Below are positions 53,701 to 64,000 of a DNA stretch of 64,000 nt, piece after piece. Each line of letters begins with the position of its first letter. The stretch's first letter is position 1. The position numbers and the translations under genes were made by a program. The DNA is from Drosophila pseudoobscura (lineage: Eukaryota; Arthropoda; Insecta; Diptera; Drosophilidae), in assembly GCF_009870125.1 (NCBI RefSeq), contig NC_046681.1, forward strand, positions 21,465,001 through 21,529,000, read 5' to 3'. The notes beneath the pieces are model-generated. The model did no database searches and was not told the DNA's origin. It was given only the letters and a program-made list of their open reading frames with translations.

Positions 53701-53867
53701 TCGGTTCGGTTCGGTTCTGGATCCCCAGTCCCATAACTACGGAGAGACTCACCTTTCATGGCAGCGACAGTTTGGCAGCCGCCGTGGAGCAATTGCACCA
53801 CCGCCAGCAGCAGCAGCAGCGGCAGTGGCAGCGGCAGCGGCAGTCCTAATCCACAGAGGCGCGACAT
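38796..53867 (-). CDS. kon: Kon-tiki/Perdido, CSPG4/NG2-like transmembrane proteoglycan
   Basis: Eleven coding exons with consistent phases: 53867-53753, 47093-46897, 46831-46601, 46532-46351, 46285-45697, 45633-44605, 43905-42494, 42428-42275, 42219-41556, 41494-40591, 40530-38796; about 2403 residues, near the D. melanogaster length of about 2380. Order: signal peptide (MSRLCGLGLPLPLPLPLLLL), two laminin-G domains (about 40-185 and 218-400, ending GFRGCISDV and GCMRDLMVND), a cysteine-rich EGF-like piece (about 405-430), then a long series of CSPG repeats (about 450-2200; recurring FTQxDIxxxxIxYxH), a transmembrane helix (about 2216-2238, LAVACAVLILLFCLVFVVLI), and a 165-residue cytoplasmic tail with a His-rich tract. 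It ends NQYWV, a C-terminal PDZ-binding motif; in flies this tail binds Grip. Kon drives myotube targeting and muscle-tendon attachment with integrins, and acts in glia. The 6.7-kb first coding intron holds a DINE-1-type element. Exon 1 is assigned from its signal peptide and matching phase (G + TC). Confidence 0.95.
47960..49113 (+). mobile_element. DINE-1/INE-1-type (Helentron-associated) nonautonomous element
   Basis: The left end is TATACCCGATACTC. It is inverted near the right end as AGTATCGGGTATA (49046-49058), followed by a hairpin (GAGTTGC at 49065 pairing with GCAACTC at 49082-49088) and CCCCCTCG then T9. Near the left is the INE-1 hallmark block (ACCCCATAAAGTATATATAT, then TTCTTGATCAGCATCAATAG and CCGAGTCGATTGAGCC) leading into a TGTC/TGTCCG microsatellite. 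These are hallmarks of the DINE-1/HINE family, rolling-circle derivatives without coding capacity. The body repeats a module with GCTAGAGCAACxA, a pyrimidine-rich CCGCCC stretch and CGAAAATCTG. It is about 1.15 kb and appears complete. No protein is encoded. Confidence 0.85.
48106..48190. repeat. TGTC/TGTCCG tandem tract inside the DINE-1-type element
   Basis: Alternating CTGT and CCGT units repeated about 20 times. Such a tract follows the GAGTCGATTGAGCC block in INE-1/DINE-1 copies generally, so it is part of the element rather than an independent array. Confidence 0.9.
52324..52331. promoter_or_regulatory. Perfect CRE octamer TGACGTCA in kon intron 1
   Basis: A palindromic TGACGTCA, the full cAMP-response/CREB-ATF site, lies in the kon first intron beside a GC-richer patch. 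Its function is inferred from the motif alone. Single octamers occur by chance in a window this size. Confidence 0.3.
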
Positions 53868-56800
53868 TCCGTTGCAGCTGCTTTGAAGTTGCAAGAAGAT
53901 ACAGGAGACTCTGTCAGAGGGGGTGCCAGAAGGGGGCCTCCTCCTCCTCCTCTTTCTCTGACCCGGAACCCCAAGTGCCACGAAGAAGAGTTTCGTTCAG
54001 TTTTCCTTCGGCTTCAGCTTCAGCTACAGCTACAGCTTCTTCTCGTTTCGTTTTGTATTTCGTTTTTGTTTTTCGTCTTTAATAATTTTGCGTGTTAATT
54101 GATTTTTCATGGGGCCACGCATCCGTCGTCGGTCTGCAATAGTCTGGGGCCTCATAAAAATAGCATCATCGGAGGTGGAGGTGGAGGCTGAGGAGGCATC
54201 GACTCTTACTGCGACACAGCATCACGTCCTGGGCCTATGGCTACATAGACAGATGCTGCATGTCATTTCGTTGACAGAACTCATGCGTTTTCCTTCCAAG
54301 GGGGCCACAGAGAGGGGTATGGGGCAGGGAAGAACCGACAACCGGCAACCGGCAACCGGCAGAAGTTCCTCCAACGGAACACTGACTGACAGACAGCCTT
54401 TGAAGCGGCTGTGCTGCTCTTAATTTCCTATCCGTGTACTCGTATAATGTGTTTGATTCCAACTTTCGCTTGATTACGTTTCAATTTCGTTCACGTTTTA
54501 TCATAAACACATTCGCCCGATGTCGGCGACGACTGATGGGTTTAGCGTTTTCTCTTTCTATGTCTCTGCTATTGCACTTCACTGTAATTGAAAATGGATC
54601 TATCAGAATTTTCAGACACACAAACACCTCTTTCATTTTGCATTTAACCATAATTTATTGAGATTTTTATGACACACTTGATGAACATTTAAATGGTCCG
54701 TTGGGAGAGACTTTTTAAAGACTTTGAATGTCTAGATTGAGTGCTTTTTGGTTGGGGTTTTTAGTGCTGTTTTGTTTTATTATATTCATCAAATTTTGAC
54801 TAGGTTTGGAATTTTTATTTTGTATATTTTTCATTTGCAGATATGTTTTTTTGAGGAAGTTTTCTTTAACATATTCCTTTCACTTTTATTTGCCAATTTG
54901 GCACCCACATTTTCCCTAGTTTTCGTTTTGTTTTTATTCAGTTTTTATGTCTGTTTTTGTTCAATTTTATACACATCGTCTCCTCCATCTCTCTAGTCAT
55001 GGGTTTGCTATTTTAATTGCCAAAGATCTTAACCAAAAACAAATCTCCGAATAATTCCCGGCAAAGATTCAAGTGCTCGAAACCTCTACAACATTGGAGG
55101 GCTATATATACCTATCCATATACATATACGTATGTATATATCATTGATTAGCGTATCTAGATACTTTATGGACACTTAATTGAGTTGCTGCCCCAGCGAT
55201 GTGCCTCCACTTCAGCTGAAAATTGCTGCACAGTGTCCGCATTGGAGTTGAGTACAATTTATTGTATTTGTATTTTTTGTTTTTTTTTGGGATACCAAGC
55301 GAAGAGGGACGCCCCATAAAAAGCCGCCTTAAGTGGCCTGCCCGGGCCAGGGCTTATGAGAGATTTCTGTCTGTCTTGCAGCTAAAGTGGAATTTCTAGT
55401 TCAAGATTTTGCAACTGCAGTCAAAGTTCATGTTCATGCTCATGTGGAATGGGAATAGATCGAGGAATGAGGGGTACTCCCAAAATAGGGCGAAACACTT
55501 TCAAGTGTAGAATGCAAATCCAGAGAGACAGACTCGCGCCCTGTCCCCTGGGAGAAATCCACGGAAAATATCCCTAGGGAAAGGAGACTTCGTGCGACGA
55601 CGAAACGTCAACAACTGTGACTGGAAAATGAATTATTTACGCTGGGGATATCTAAAAATACTCGCAGACTCGATCTTTCCGACTGGGTGCTCTGTGCTGT
55701 GTGTCTCCCCGTTGCACATTATGTTTATGCATTTATTTTCGAGGGGAAAATGCAGCATCCACCAAGAGGCAGGCAGGTTCGACATCATGAGGTCAATTGC
55801 AGAGCCTCCAGGCGGCAGCAGCCTCCTCCTCCTCCTCCTCTTCCTCTGGTGGTGTCTTGTTGGCTCCGCTAATTTTGCTTGTTAATTTTTACTGATGCAC
55901 CGCCCAGGTTCTTGTCATCTCGAATATTTTTATAGCCCGTCGCGGCAGTCAAAATACAATTTGAAAAGCCAGAAACAGAACGAAACCGAAAACGAAACCG
56001 AAAAGAATATAAAGTCACCGACCGACTATTTGGTGACAATCGGCAGGGCGCCTTTTTATGACAGACGCGTGTTCCCTTCGCAGCCCAGCATTTACATAAA
56101 AATTAATAAATGTATCTACCAGATACAGCTGGCTGCCGCTAAATGCACTTTGGGAAAGTTCTATCTTTCCCCCCTATCCCCCCGCACAGAAACTACTTTT
56201 TATATTTCTTTCTTTATGGTAATTAAAAAATTTGGTGGCTTGAAACAAAAGGCCAAACAAAAAACCGCTACCTCCATCCCCATGGCCGATAAAAGTTTTG
56301 GAAATTGATTTGATAAGCCATGAAAATGCTGTTTTCATAGGGAAAATTGGTAGTGTAGGGTAGGCGTTGCAGCCCACGCCGATTTGAACGCTTTCCTAAC
56401 TCGATTTTTGGACGGAGTCAGAGTTGGAGTCGGAGTCCACCGCCGTCTCGGTTGCAGTCGATGATTTAGTCACACTTCTTTTTTTTCGGTTTTTTATTTT
56501 GGTGGGGGGTCTTTGATTTATGATTGGAATCTGGCATAGGCTATTGATGAATGGAGTTGTACTCTGGTGCGATTTCTACACCATATGTATGTCGACGAGA
56601 AATATGATTTTGATTGGTAGAGATTTTTTTTTGGTGGGGGCTGCAGAGATTTGACTTTAATTGTTCCCCAAATGGCACTTTAGTTATTTTATGTTTTTTT
56701 TTTATAGAACCACATTGTATTTCCTTTATTTTTGATTAATATTTCTACCCCTAGATGGAAGATCTGGTAATATCGGAGTTTGTTGGCATAGTTTCGGAGA

Positions 56801-57485
56801 AAGGATTTACTTTCACGGGGATTTTATTAATCACTTATTGCACGAATAGTAGATCGGTTATTGAAATTTATATTTCTTTTGTTTGAATTCCATTTTTTTT
56901 TTGTGTTGCTTTAAATCCCTTTAAATAATCATTAATTTTTCCCTCGCTCATTCATTATTTTCTGTTTTTGCACGAATTTCAGTCTGCACTTTCTTTCTCC
57001 AACATTTATTTACAATTCTCATTATTGTATTCATTCATTTCCTCGAGAGGCTGCCAACATCTTTTCAGCAACGTATTTTTCGCACTTGGTCGGTATTCCT
57101 TTAATTTCCGATATTTATTTTTAATTTCCTTTCGATTTTCTAGAACACTTTCCGTTTATCTGGGATTCGCATTTGGTTTTGGATCTTAGAAAGCATTTGC
57201 CCATATTCACGGTCAATTTGCAGAGAGCTCTTCTGTTGTATCTGTATCTTTCGTTACGCTCATATTTTCCATTCCCCAATAAGATACCGAAAACAAAGAA
57301 CGGCACAACAAACGCGACCATTCAGAATGAGTTTTTAGCCGGAATTCTTGACGGGCGGAACGACAAAAAGTGCCGACAGAACCGTATGGCACCGAAAGAT
57401 GGAAACGGAAAAACAAAAACTTAAAAATAAATTAAATTTTCTTCTTTTCTTATATTTTTAATGTGCCGCGCGCTTTTCCACTTAC
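53868..57485 (-). other. kon 5' UTR and 5' intron
   Basis: This separates the distal noncoding exon from the kon start codon. The minus strand just above the ATG contains candidate acceptors (a pyrimidine-rich stretch ending AACTTCAAAGCAG, or CCCTCTGACAG), so the 5' UTR probably resumes within about 100 bases of the ATG. Otherwise the stretch is AT-rich with no supported gene. Confidence 0.45.
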
Positions 57486-57671
57486 ATTTTCATGGAAAGA
57501 CACACAGACACTTGAAGGAATACACACACTGAGAAGAGAGGAAAACTCTGATGGGGCGGCCAGAGTTTTCCGCGACGATTGCCGCCACCCGCAACACTAA
57601 AATGAAAATCGAACGATAGGCCGAACGCGAGGCAAGCAGCGACCAGACACGACAACGTTTTCTCACAGACT
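57486..57671 (-). other. Distal 5' noncoding exon of kon
   Basis: On the minus strand a core promoter (A at 57671) is followed after 186 bases by a consensus splice donor, AAAAT/GTAAGTGG, at 57485. The nearest downstream start on this strand is the kon signal-peptide exon at 53867. The open frame across this exon (up to 117 codons) looks like a chance product of its GC-rich composition. Assignment to kon is by position and strand. Confidence 0.5.
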
Positions 57672-57674
57672 GAA
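57640..57674 (-). promoter_or_regulatory. kon core promoter (Inr + DPE, no TATA)
   Basis: GGTTCAGTCTG contains a full initiator TCAGTC with A at 57671 as +1. GGTCG at 57644-57640 is exactly +28 to +32 and matches the DPE consensus RGWYV. The region lacks a TATA box and is GC-richer than its surroundings. Inr and DPE at the strict spacing followed by a strong donor is a typical Drosophila developmental-gene start. Confidence 0.6.
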
Positions 57675-59967
57675 CCGCGACCGAACTCGAAAAATGAAAT
57701 GAAAATTCCGCACGCAGTGCTCTGCCGAGACCGAGAGGCCCAATGAGACAGCGACGGACCTCATGGCTGCCTTGCCACCGATGGTTGCTTCCCGATGCCG
57801 ACTCCGATTCCGAAGCCCATGCCACCGCCATTCCACGGCGCACCCGCGAGTGACTTTTGTGCGACGCGGACCGCTCGGCGCTCAGTAAATGCGCGAATGA
57901 GGGGCCGCCAATCTTTGTATCTAGATATCAGTGATGAGCAGATATCCGAAGGGATGCCAAAGGGATATGGAAAGATGTATAATTGCTGTTATGAGAGGAA
58001 GATCTCTATGAGGTCCTTAGTGTCCTTAGTATACGAAGGGATACAAGAGGACACTAATTGACTTAGTTAATAATAATCCTATGATTCAATTATATATTGA
58101 AATGTCAGAATAGGATTGATAGACGTTGGATTTTCAGTCTTTGGCAATGGGCTCCAATGATCTCTTTGAGTCTAAGAGATTTCTAAGAATTGTTGCTAAT
58201 GATCTCTAAGAATTGTATGATTCGTAGTATTCCCAGAAAACACTACACCTACGGTACTTACCAATGCTTTTTATTCATTTACTATAAAGCTACACTGAAA
58301 ATTTCGGGCATCCACTGATGTTGTTTTCGTATGAATCTCATCTTCCTTTTAATTAAACTTTTTTTGAGATTCGACTAATGAATCGTAAATTGGCTCACAT
58401 CAGAGATCACAGTACTCCTCTGAGGTGTATTGTTGATAGTGAGGATCTTTCTAAATATCCCTACTCCTCCTACATATCTTAAGAGCATCACTGATTTGTA
58501 TACCCTAGAATTCTCTCTGGTTCTGCTGCCATTCTCCCCCCTTTTTCCGACTAATCCCCATATTCTCTGCTCATCTCTGAGCAACGCTGATGACACTGTG
58601 CTCTGGCTCTTGCTCCTCCGCTGTGTGGCCCCATCGAATGGGTGCTGCTCTCTGTCCCATCCTCCACCTAAGGGGGCCTCTGGCTGGCGGCGAGCACGCG
58701 AAAGTACGAAAGTACGAAAGTACGCCGCGATTGAGCAATTGCGAGCGCCAAGAGGCTGAGGACTTGAAATTTTTCAATTTGTTTTGGCGGTGCAGTGGTG
58801 CTGCTGCTTGGACTGCGGTCGCTCTTTCTGATGATCTCTGAACATCATCATCTTGGTGGTGGTGCCCCGCCAATGGGCCTGGGTCTGGGCCTGCACACAT
58901 GTGGATACAATTTGGCTGGGGCATCGCCTTTGCCTTTTGGCTTTGCCTTTGCCATTGCTTGTGCCACATGTTGTTTGCCACGGCTGCAACTGCCTTCCTC
59001 TGTCTGTCTGTCTGTCTGTTGCATGTTGAGTGATAAAAATCTCTTAACCATTTTTCATCAGCCTATTAAGTTACATAAGTCACACGGTGCCGTACGGTTC
59101 CTGCGTTTCTGCGTTCCTCCTGCTTGTTTGCTGGCATTGTTGGATCGCTTGCTATGTGTGTGCTCGTGTAAATATCCTTCTGGCGTGCTAATGAACCCTT
59201 TGACACCAGCATGGAGTCCCGCACCTAGACCTCCCTGACATGCATCAAAAATTCCAACCAGCCGACCGACAGCCAGATGCCACATAAATCAGACACACAA
59301 AAAAAACGAAGAAGAATTCGCTGCGGTTAGTTCATTAATAAATTAAAGGCATGAAATCACATAAAACACCTATGAAACCAGCACAAAACTAGCGACGGGG
59401 CTATATTTTCCCTAGATGCATGTGTAAATGGAAATGAAGGAGTATCTGTGTGAGTTGTGAGCTGTGTGTTTGTTCGATTACACACGCCCCTCTTCAAGGC
59501 TCAACTGCATCGCCGCAACCCTTAGGGGCTGCTGCTCGCTCGCTCGCTCTCTCCTGATAACGCCGAAAGGAATGACTTCATATCACGCACAATTTGTGTT
59601 TCTCCCCCCAACCCACATCCCCCATCATCGCTGCAAGCCGCCGCTTCTGACGGACAGGAGAGAAGTGTTCTGGAGGAGTGCCTGCCTTGGCAGGGGCGGA
59701 CCACGACTACGACTATCTAGGTTAGGCCACACCACACAGCTGTGCCATATGTAAAAATAAACACATAAAACTGCACTCTTACTAATTGCTCCATGGGCAG
59801 GGAGGAGCGGCAGGAGCTGAGGAAATTATTCCTCACGTTGCAATCCCAAAAAACATTCGAAACCAAATCGGCGATAAAGCCAAAGCAAGATACGACCCAA
59901 AGTCAAATGTTGTTCGAGCATATGGGGAAATGCAGGGAAAAGACACACGTGCTGTATGGGTTGTATA

Positions 59968-60266
59968 TAGGGTTGTCAAGTGCCTCAGTATGGCTGTTGC
60001 TATTTGAATAATTTTTGAATATTTTAGCTATTTAATTATTCATAATTTCACGTTTTAATCTCTTTTCAGGGACTCAAAAAAGACAGAAATTTTTGTAAGG
60101 GAGTCACCTTAGGAATTACCATAAAATATATATTTAAGGTATCCTAAAGTAAAAAAATGTGTTTAGAGGTAAAACATAATTCTCTCTCCATAATTTATTG
60201 AACGAAAAATAGCAATAGATTTCATATTTCAGAGTATTATAATACTAAGAAGATGTGACAACCCTA
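59968..60266. mobile_element. MITE-like element with perfect 11-bp terminal inverted repeats
   Basis: TAGGGTTGTCA at 59968-59978 is perfectly inverted as TGACAACCCTA at 60256-60266. The interior is clearly AT-rich. If the outer TA is read as target-site duplication, the repeats are GGGTTGTCA and TGACAACCC, consistent with a Tc1/mariner-style nonautonomous element of about 295 bp. A third TTGACAACCCTG lies just outside at 60321. There is no coding capacity and I cannot name the family. Confidence 0.4.
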
Positions 60267-60282
60267 GCAGAAGAGAATGCCC

Positions 60283-60362
60283 TATAAAAGAACATGGCAA
60301 ACCCAGTTCCCTCAGCACACTTGACAACCCTGCCCGGCATATCTGCAAAGGAAATGGTAAGT
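60283..60362 (+). promoter_or_regulatory. TATA box, initiator-like site and splice donor in tandem
   Basis: TATAAAAG starts at 60283, 31 bases before the A of CTCAGCAC (60314), the spacing expected for TATA to start site. A strong donor GAAATG/GTAAGT follows at 60357. Together they could be the start of an unannotated plus-strand transcript. The initiator match is only partial and no second exon is evident. Confidence 0.25.
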
Positions 60363-60978
60363 ACACCTACACTTACACGATACCATACTCCACTCTACTC
60401 TGGGGGCATCCTTTTACGCTTCAACAGTTTTTATAGTTGTTTGCCTTATCATCGAAAGAATTTCCCAAAATTTCTTGGGAAAATGTATGGGGACGTAATG
60501 GAGGTTGTGAATCACTTTGAGGGCGTGTCCACTGTTCTGCTGTGGATACTCGTAGTTTATTGTTAAGGTAATGAACTTGGAATTTATATGCAAATACCAT
60601 GTAATTTGCTCATTAACAAATTGTTCGACGTCTACCAGAGGCCCTCCTAAAGTAGGTACATGAAAACAGTCGTCAAAGTCAAGAGGGGTTGATCGCTAGG
60701 ATATTGAATATCCTCGAATAACCACTTGAGTGTTGTGAGAAGTACAACCCCTAATGGCATGTTTTGGGAGAGTCGCAGCACCAGCACCAGCACCAGCCCA
60801 TCATCTCGTGTGTCACATTATAACTCAATTTAAAATTGTGCTGAATACTGCTTCTGGCTCTGACATATTAAATTAATATTGACACATTGACAGCTGCCAA
60901 AACAAGATTCCCAGCCCTGCCACACAACACAACAATCATCTCCTCCTCAGACTCTTCTCCTAACAGTCCATAACATAA

Positions 60979-61116
60979 CTATATTGAGTACAGAGCCAAA
61001 GTTTCGACAAATTTTCTGCTGTCGTCGGCATCGACCACCCGCCGGCTGTCCACCAATTTTCCACCGATGCGGGTCGAGAGCATGAAATTCGCCTCGAACT
61101 TCTCGAATTCCGTGGT
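60979..61116 (-). CDS. Coding-like island, possible terminal exon
   Basis: After an AG at 61118-61117 the minus strand reads 45 codons to a TAG: TTEFEKFEANFMLSTRIGGK, then LVDSRRVVDADDSRKFVETL, then ALYSI. The residue mix is balanced and soluble, with GC-ending codons typical of Drosophila exons and unlike the surrounding DNA. There is no in-frame ATG at its start, so it would have to be a last exon, but the acceptor pyrimidine tract is poor and I found no partner exon. The plus strand is also open here. It might instead be a conserved enhancer. No family recognised. Confidence 0.2.
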   Translation of the reverse strand, partial: TTEFEKFEANFMLSTRIGGKLVDSRRVVDADDSRKFVETLALYSI

Positions 61117-63819
61117 CTAATCATGCGCAACGTTTGCTATTTGGGTGAAATTTTTAATTGCCCCACGCAACGCGATCGAACGAATGCTCATCCATTGTTC
61201 CGTGGAAATTGTCTGTGTCATTCGTTGGGGGTTTGGTTCTTGTATCTTTTTGTTTCGATGGTGTCTCCTATCTAAAGCGCCCCTGGGAAAAGCGCACGTT
61301 CACTTAATTGATAGATAGATAGATACATTGATAAATGAGAACTAATGGCAATGGGTGGTACAATAAGATACAATAAGGTCTCGCTTCTATGCGTATCGTA
61401 TCTGTTTGATTTGCCCTAATTTGGCTGTGGCTGTGTGTGGATTGAAGTGCAAAGTCAACATTAAATTGGCGCAAACTAACAAATAGTTTTCTTGTATTAC
61501 ATTCCCGTTTTGGTTCCAGGGATGGGCCGCCCTATGGTGTTGGGTTCTAATAAAATATCATTCGTTTTTTGGGTGTTGGCAATTGTAGTTGGCACCTCAT
61601 AAATAATTCGACTGAATCATTGGGTTCAGTTAAGCTAAAAGCATTCGAAAATGTGAACATCAAACATGGAAATATAATACATATTTAAAAATGGAAGCTG
61701 AAAAATCAATGATACCAGACCTAAAAGGATATCCTAATTGTCACTGCCACTTGAGATACCACCTCAATGAATCTAAAAGTGCTGTAGACCCTATGAAGTG
61801 GAACAGGAACTACCACAAAATGTTCCCTATGAATATACCATACTCTACAGTAAAATAAGGAAACACTGAGGCAGTGAAACAGTGCACTACAGAATTGGGA
61901 AACCAGGCTCTAGTAAGTGCTCAACGTCATCAAGGGCCTTTGCCTTCAAGGATCTTTTTTACCAACCATTTGTCACAGTACAACAAAACCCTGCAAACAA
62001 ACACTCTTATACATCCCGTAAAATCATTCCATTCCCGGTTGTAAGCCAATCTTTCACCCACTAAACTAAATCCCTTCATTGCTCTTTTCGATCAAAAGCC
62101 ATTCATCCTCGACTGACTTTCAGGCTTCCTTAACCAAATGAATCTTATCTTTGAAGTATGTATCTTTTTTGTTTGTTTTTGCCTCTGTTTTAATGCACTG
62201 TTTCTTCCGTGTCTCTCCCCCTCTGCAACATTCTGTTACAGGCAATTCATTTCCATTGTAGCATGTCCACTGTTTGTCTGCTCGCTCAGAGCTTATGAAT
62301 GAACATTTTTTTTGTTTTGTTTTTGGTGGTGGTCTTGCCGATCGTTTGCATCAAAAGTGCCGTTCTTGGCCATGTCTTGAGTTGCCATCAAACAACGCCC
62401 GGGGTCTGGTCGTCCATCATCGTTGCCGGGACTTGGGTGCCCGCCGCCCACGCCCATGCCCAGGCCCAGGCCCTGCCCTGCCCTGCTCCGACTGGCACTG
62501 GAGTCGACTGTTGCTCTTGGTGGTGCCTCGCTTCATTGAAGCGTGCCAATTTTCAATGAAATGTTTTCGGCATCTTGTGTTGTGTTTTGCCCTATTTTGA
62601 ACTGAGTTTTGGAGTTGTATACCCTGGCACGATTAATGTAAAAAGCCTATGATGTACTCAAGCCCCACTGGACACATTGCACATGGAAGAACCATTTTCG
62701 ATATGGTTACATCTGGGTATTCCACAAAGATCACTTTGTTTTTCATTCCAAATCGAGATAAAAGTGTGATATTCTCATTTTTCAGGAGTTGGAGCTTCCC
62801 TTCAATCGATAAGATTTATGGGCATATAATCACTGGGTATCTTTTAGTCGGAATATAATCTCTGGTGTTCTTTATGGTTTTGGCTTTTGTTACTTTGTTT
62901 GATTTCCTTAATTTGTTGCATGTTCACGAGGGGCACATTTCATGTCATTTGCTTGCACCCGCGTTATCTTTCTCTTTCCCTTTCCCTTTCACCTTGGTCT
63001 TGGTCTTTCTGCTTTCATTTTGGCTTTCTGACAGCCAAAGTTAACAAACATTAATTACAATTTATAATTTAATGATACGGCTTTGGGCTTTGGGCTTTGC
63101 TCTTATCAAAAATGTGAACTTGACCGCCTTCAAGGTGAATGCACAAATAATACTTTTTTAATGCTAAAAGTAATTTTCACGCCAGAAAAATGCCGGCAGT
63201 CGTTTCCGGTTGTACTTGCAAAAGAAACCCGCTTAAGTTGTAATTTAATGCCAATGGAGTTCATTGTTTTATTTGTGATGAACAGGGAAATGCAATGGCA
63301 ATGATTTGCATGGTTAATCCCCACAGTTAATGATACTTTCCTCCAAGTGAATCGTGATTGATTTTGGGTGTACTCATTCGAGTTGTATCCTGGAACTATT
63401 CCCAATAATTTAGTGATTTTTCTGAATAGAATAGCGGATGTACCCTGAAACTATTTGCCAATTCGCAATGAACAAATAGTTGTATGTTTATACATATGTA
63501 GAATATATTTAGCTATTCTCTTAATGTTGTTGCATATAATATATTGAATATATATTTAAATTCCACTAATTGCCTCTCGTGAAATATTATAGAATATTTA
63601 TTTGACTAGATTCCTGTTTTCGCAAGATAATACCAGTTTATTTGTTGCCTTCATGCGTGTTTATATGAAACATATATGGGTAAATCCATGTATATACTCT
63701 GTACTCTAATTTATTTATTAATTTTGCTTTGATAAGATCATTGCTAAATTCTGCTTCACATTCCGATTTCTTTGTTCATGAACGACACGTGAATCAATCA
63801 CATAAATGTACATACATAC

Positions 63820-63998
63820 CTGGTGAGGAGATCCCTCACCTCATTGACAGGCGAACAATTATTTTGGCAACACTTGGCAATCAATTGTAACAATATTGTA
63901 ATTAACACAGCCGCATACGAGTCCACAGTCAACAGTGCGAGAGAACGACACTCAAACAATAAGATTAAGGTAACGCAAGAAATAGCAGCCTCTGAAGT
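63820..63998 (-). CDS. Partial open frame at right edge ending in a splice donor
   Basis: The minus strand is open from the window edge for 59 codons and ends CTC ACC AG/GTATGT, a fair donor. It contains a hydrophobic stretch (YAAVLITILLQLIAKCC) followed by QNNCSPVNEVRDLLT, which looks like a membrane or signal segment then a soluble part. No ATG is visible, so it would be an internal exon or begin outside the window. The plus strand of the same place has an AAG/GTAACG donor-like site, so the direction is uncertain. No family recognised. Confidence 0.2.
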
Positions 63999-64000
63999 CG

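Larger units (their letters stand above)
47094..53752 (-). other. kon first coding intron, 6.7 kb
   Basis: The donor is AAAG/GTGAGT at 53752 and the acceptor TCTGTAG at 47094. No supported gene lies inside. It holds the DINE-1-type element, CCGA and GA microsatellites and a perfect CRE octamer at 52324. Large first introns in fly developmental genes often hold muscle enhancers, but I see no decisive site cluster. Confidence 0.7.
57672..64000. other. Noncoding region upstream of kon
   Basis: No confident gene. It contains GC-patchy DNA at 58.6-59.2 kb, a MITE-like element, a TATA-plus-donor cassette, a coding-like island at 61.0 kb and an open frame reaching the right edge, each listed separately. 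Open frames at 58.6-59.2 kb on both strands mirror one another and have no recognisable domain. Confidence 0.5.

Noticed and set aside
53868..53981. In-frame upstream start extending kon by 38 residues
   Set aside because: It would bury the signal peptide behind an Arg-rich low-complexity stretch. The ATG at 53867 starts directly at the signal peptide.
57490..57843. 117-codon minus ORF over the kon distal exon
   Set aside because: It starts upstream of the predicted transcription start, has no domain and is best explained by GC-rich 5' UTR composition.
59786..60011. Two overlapping plus-strand ORFs of 72-73 codons
   Set aside because: They share the same bases in different frames, neither has a recognisable motif, and both run into the MITE-like repeat.

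Overview
This is insect nuclear DNA from a Drosophila, with no prokaryotic signature. The genes are split by short introns with GT/GC...AG borders, the intergenic DNA is AT-rich and full of microsatellites, one intron carries a DINE-1/INE-1 type repeat, and the let-7 Complex microRNAs are present. The gene set corresponds to cytological region 36E of D. melanogaster 2L (Muller element B). Many sequence differences from D. melanogaster point to another species. I favour the obscura group, but only weakly.

Layout. Positions 1-19250 hold no gene I can support. They are upstream DNA and probably the 5' part of the let-7-C primary transcript, including one ecdysone-response-like inverted repeat. 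Positions 19265-20577 (+) hold the let-7 Complex in canonical order: mir-100, let-7, mir-125. Converging on it from the minus strand is a CCDC50-like gene (21888-24450, exon 1 not resolved). Positions 24451-36027 are noncoding and probably include that gene's first intron. At 36028-38345 (+) lies grindelwald (grnd), the TNF receptor for Eiger, in three coding exons with an Inr/DPE promoter candidate. Converging on grnd is kon-tiki (kon/perdido) at 38460-57671 (minus): 11 coding exons, about 2403 residues, plus a 5' noncoding exon with an Inr/DPE promoter. A DINE-1-type element sits in kon's first coding intron. Positions 57672-64000 have no confident gene, but hold a MITE-like element, a TATA-plus-donor cassette, one coding-like island and an open frame at the right edge.

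Function. let-7-C microRNAs time the ecdysone-linked larval-to-adult transition. Grnd passes Eiger/TNF signals to JNK. Kon is a CSPG4/NG2-like transmembrane proteoglycan for myotube targeting and muscle attachment. The CCDC50-like protein carries ubiquitin-binding MIU-type helices. Nothing in the sequence shows that these genes form one pathway; their proximity is ordinary microsynteny.

Best second looks: a one-base change in the core of mature miR-100 that repairs a stem mismatch; a GC-AG intron in grnd; a 63-nt stop-free in-frame intron and a K-Ras-like C-terminus in the CCDC50-like gene; the kon distal promoter; and small coding-like islands at 38.1, 61.0 and 63.9 kb. I did not find a clearly new multi-gene system.
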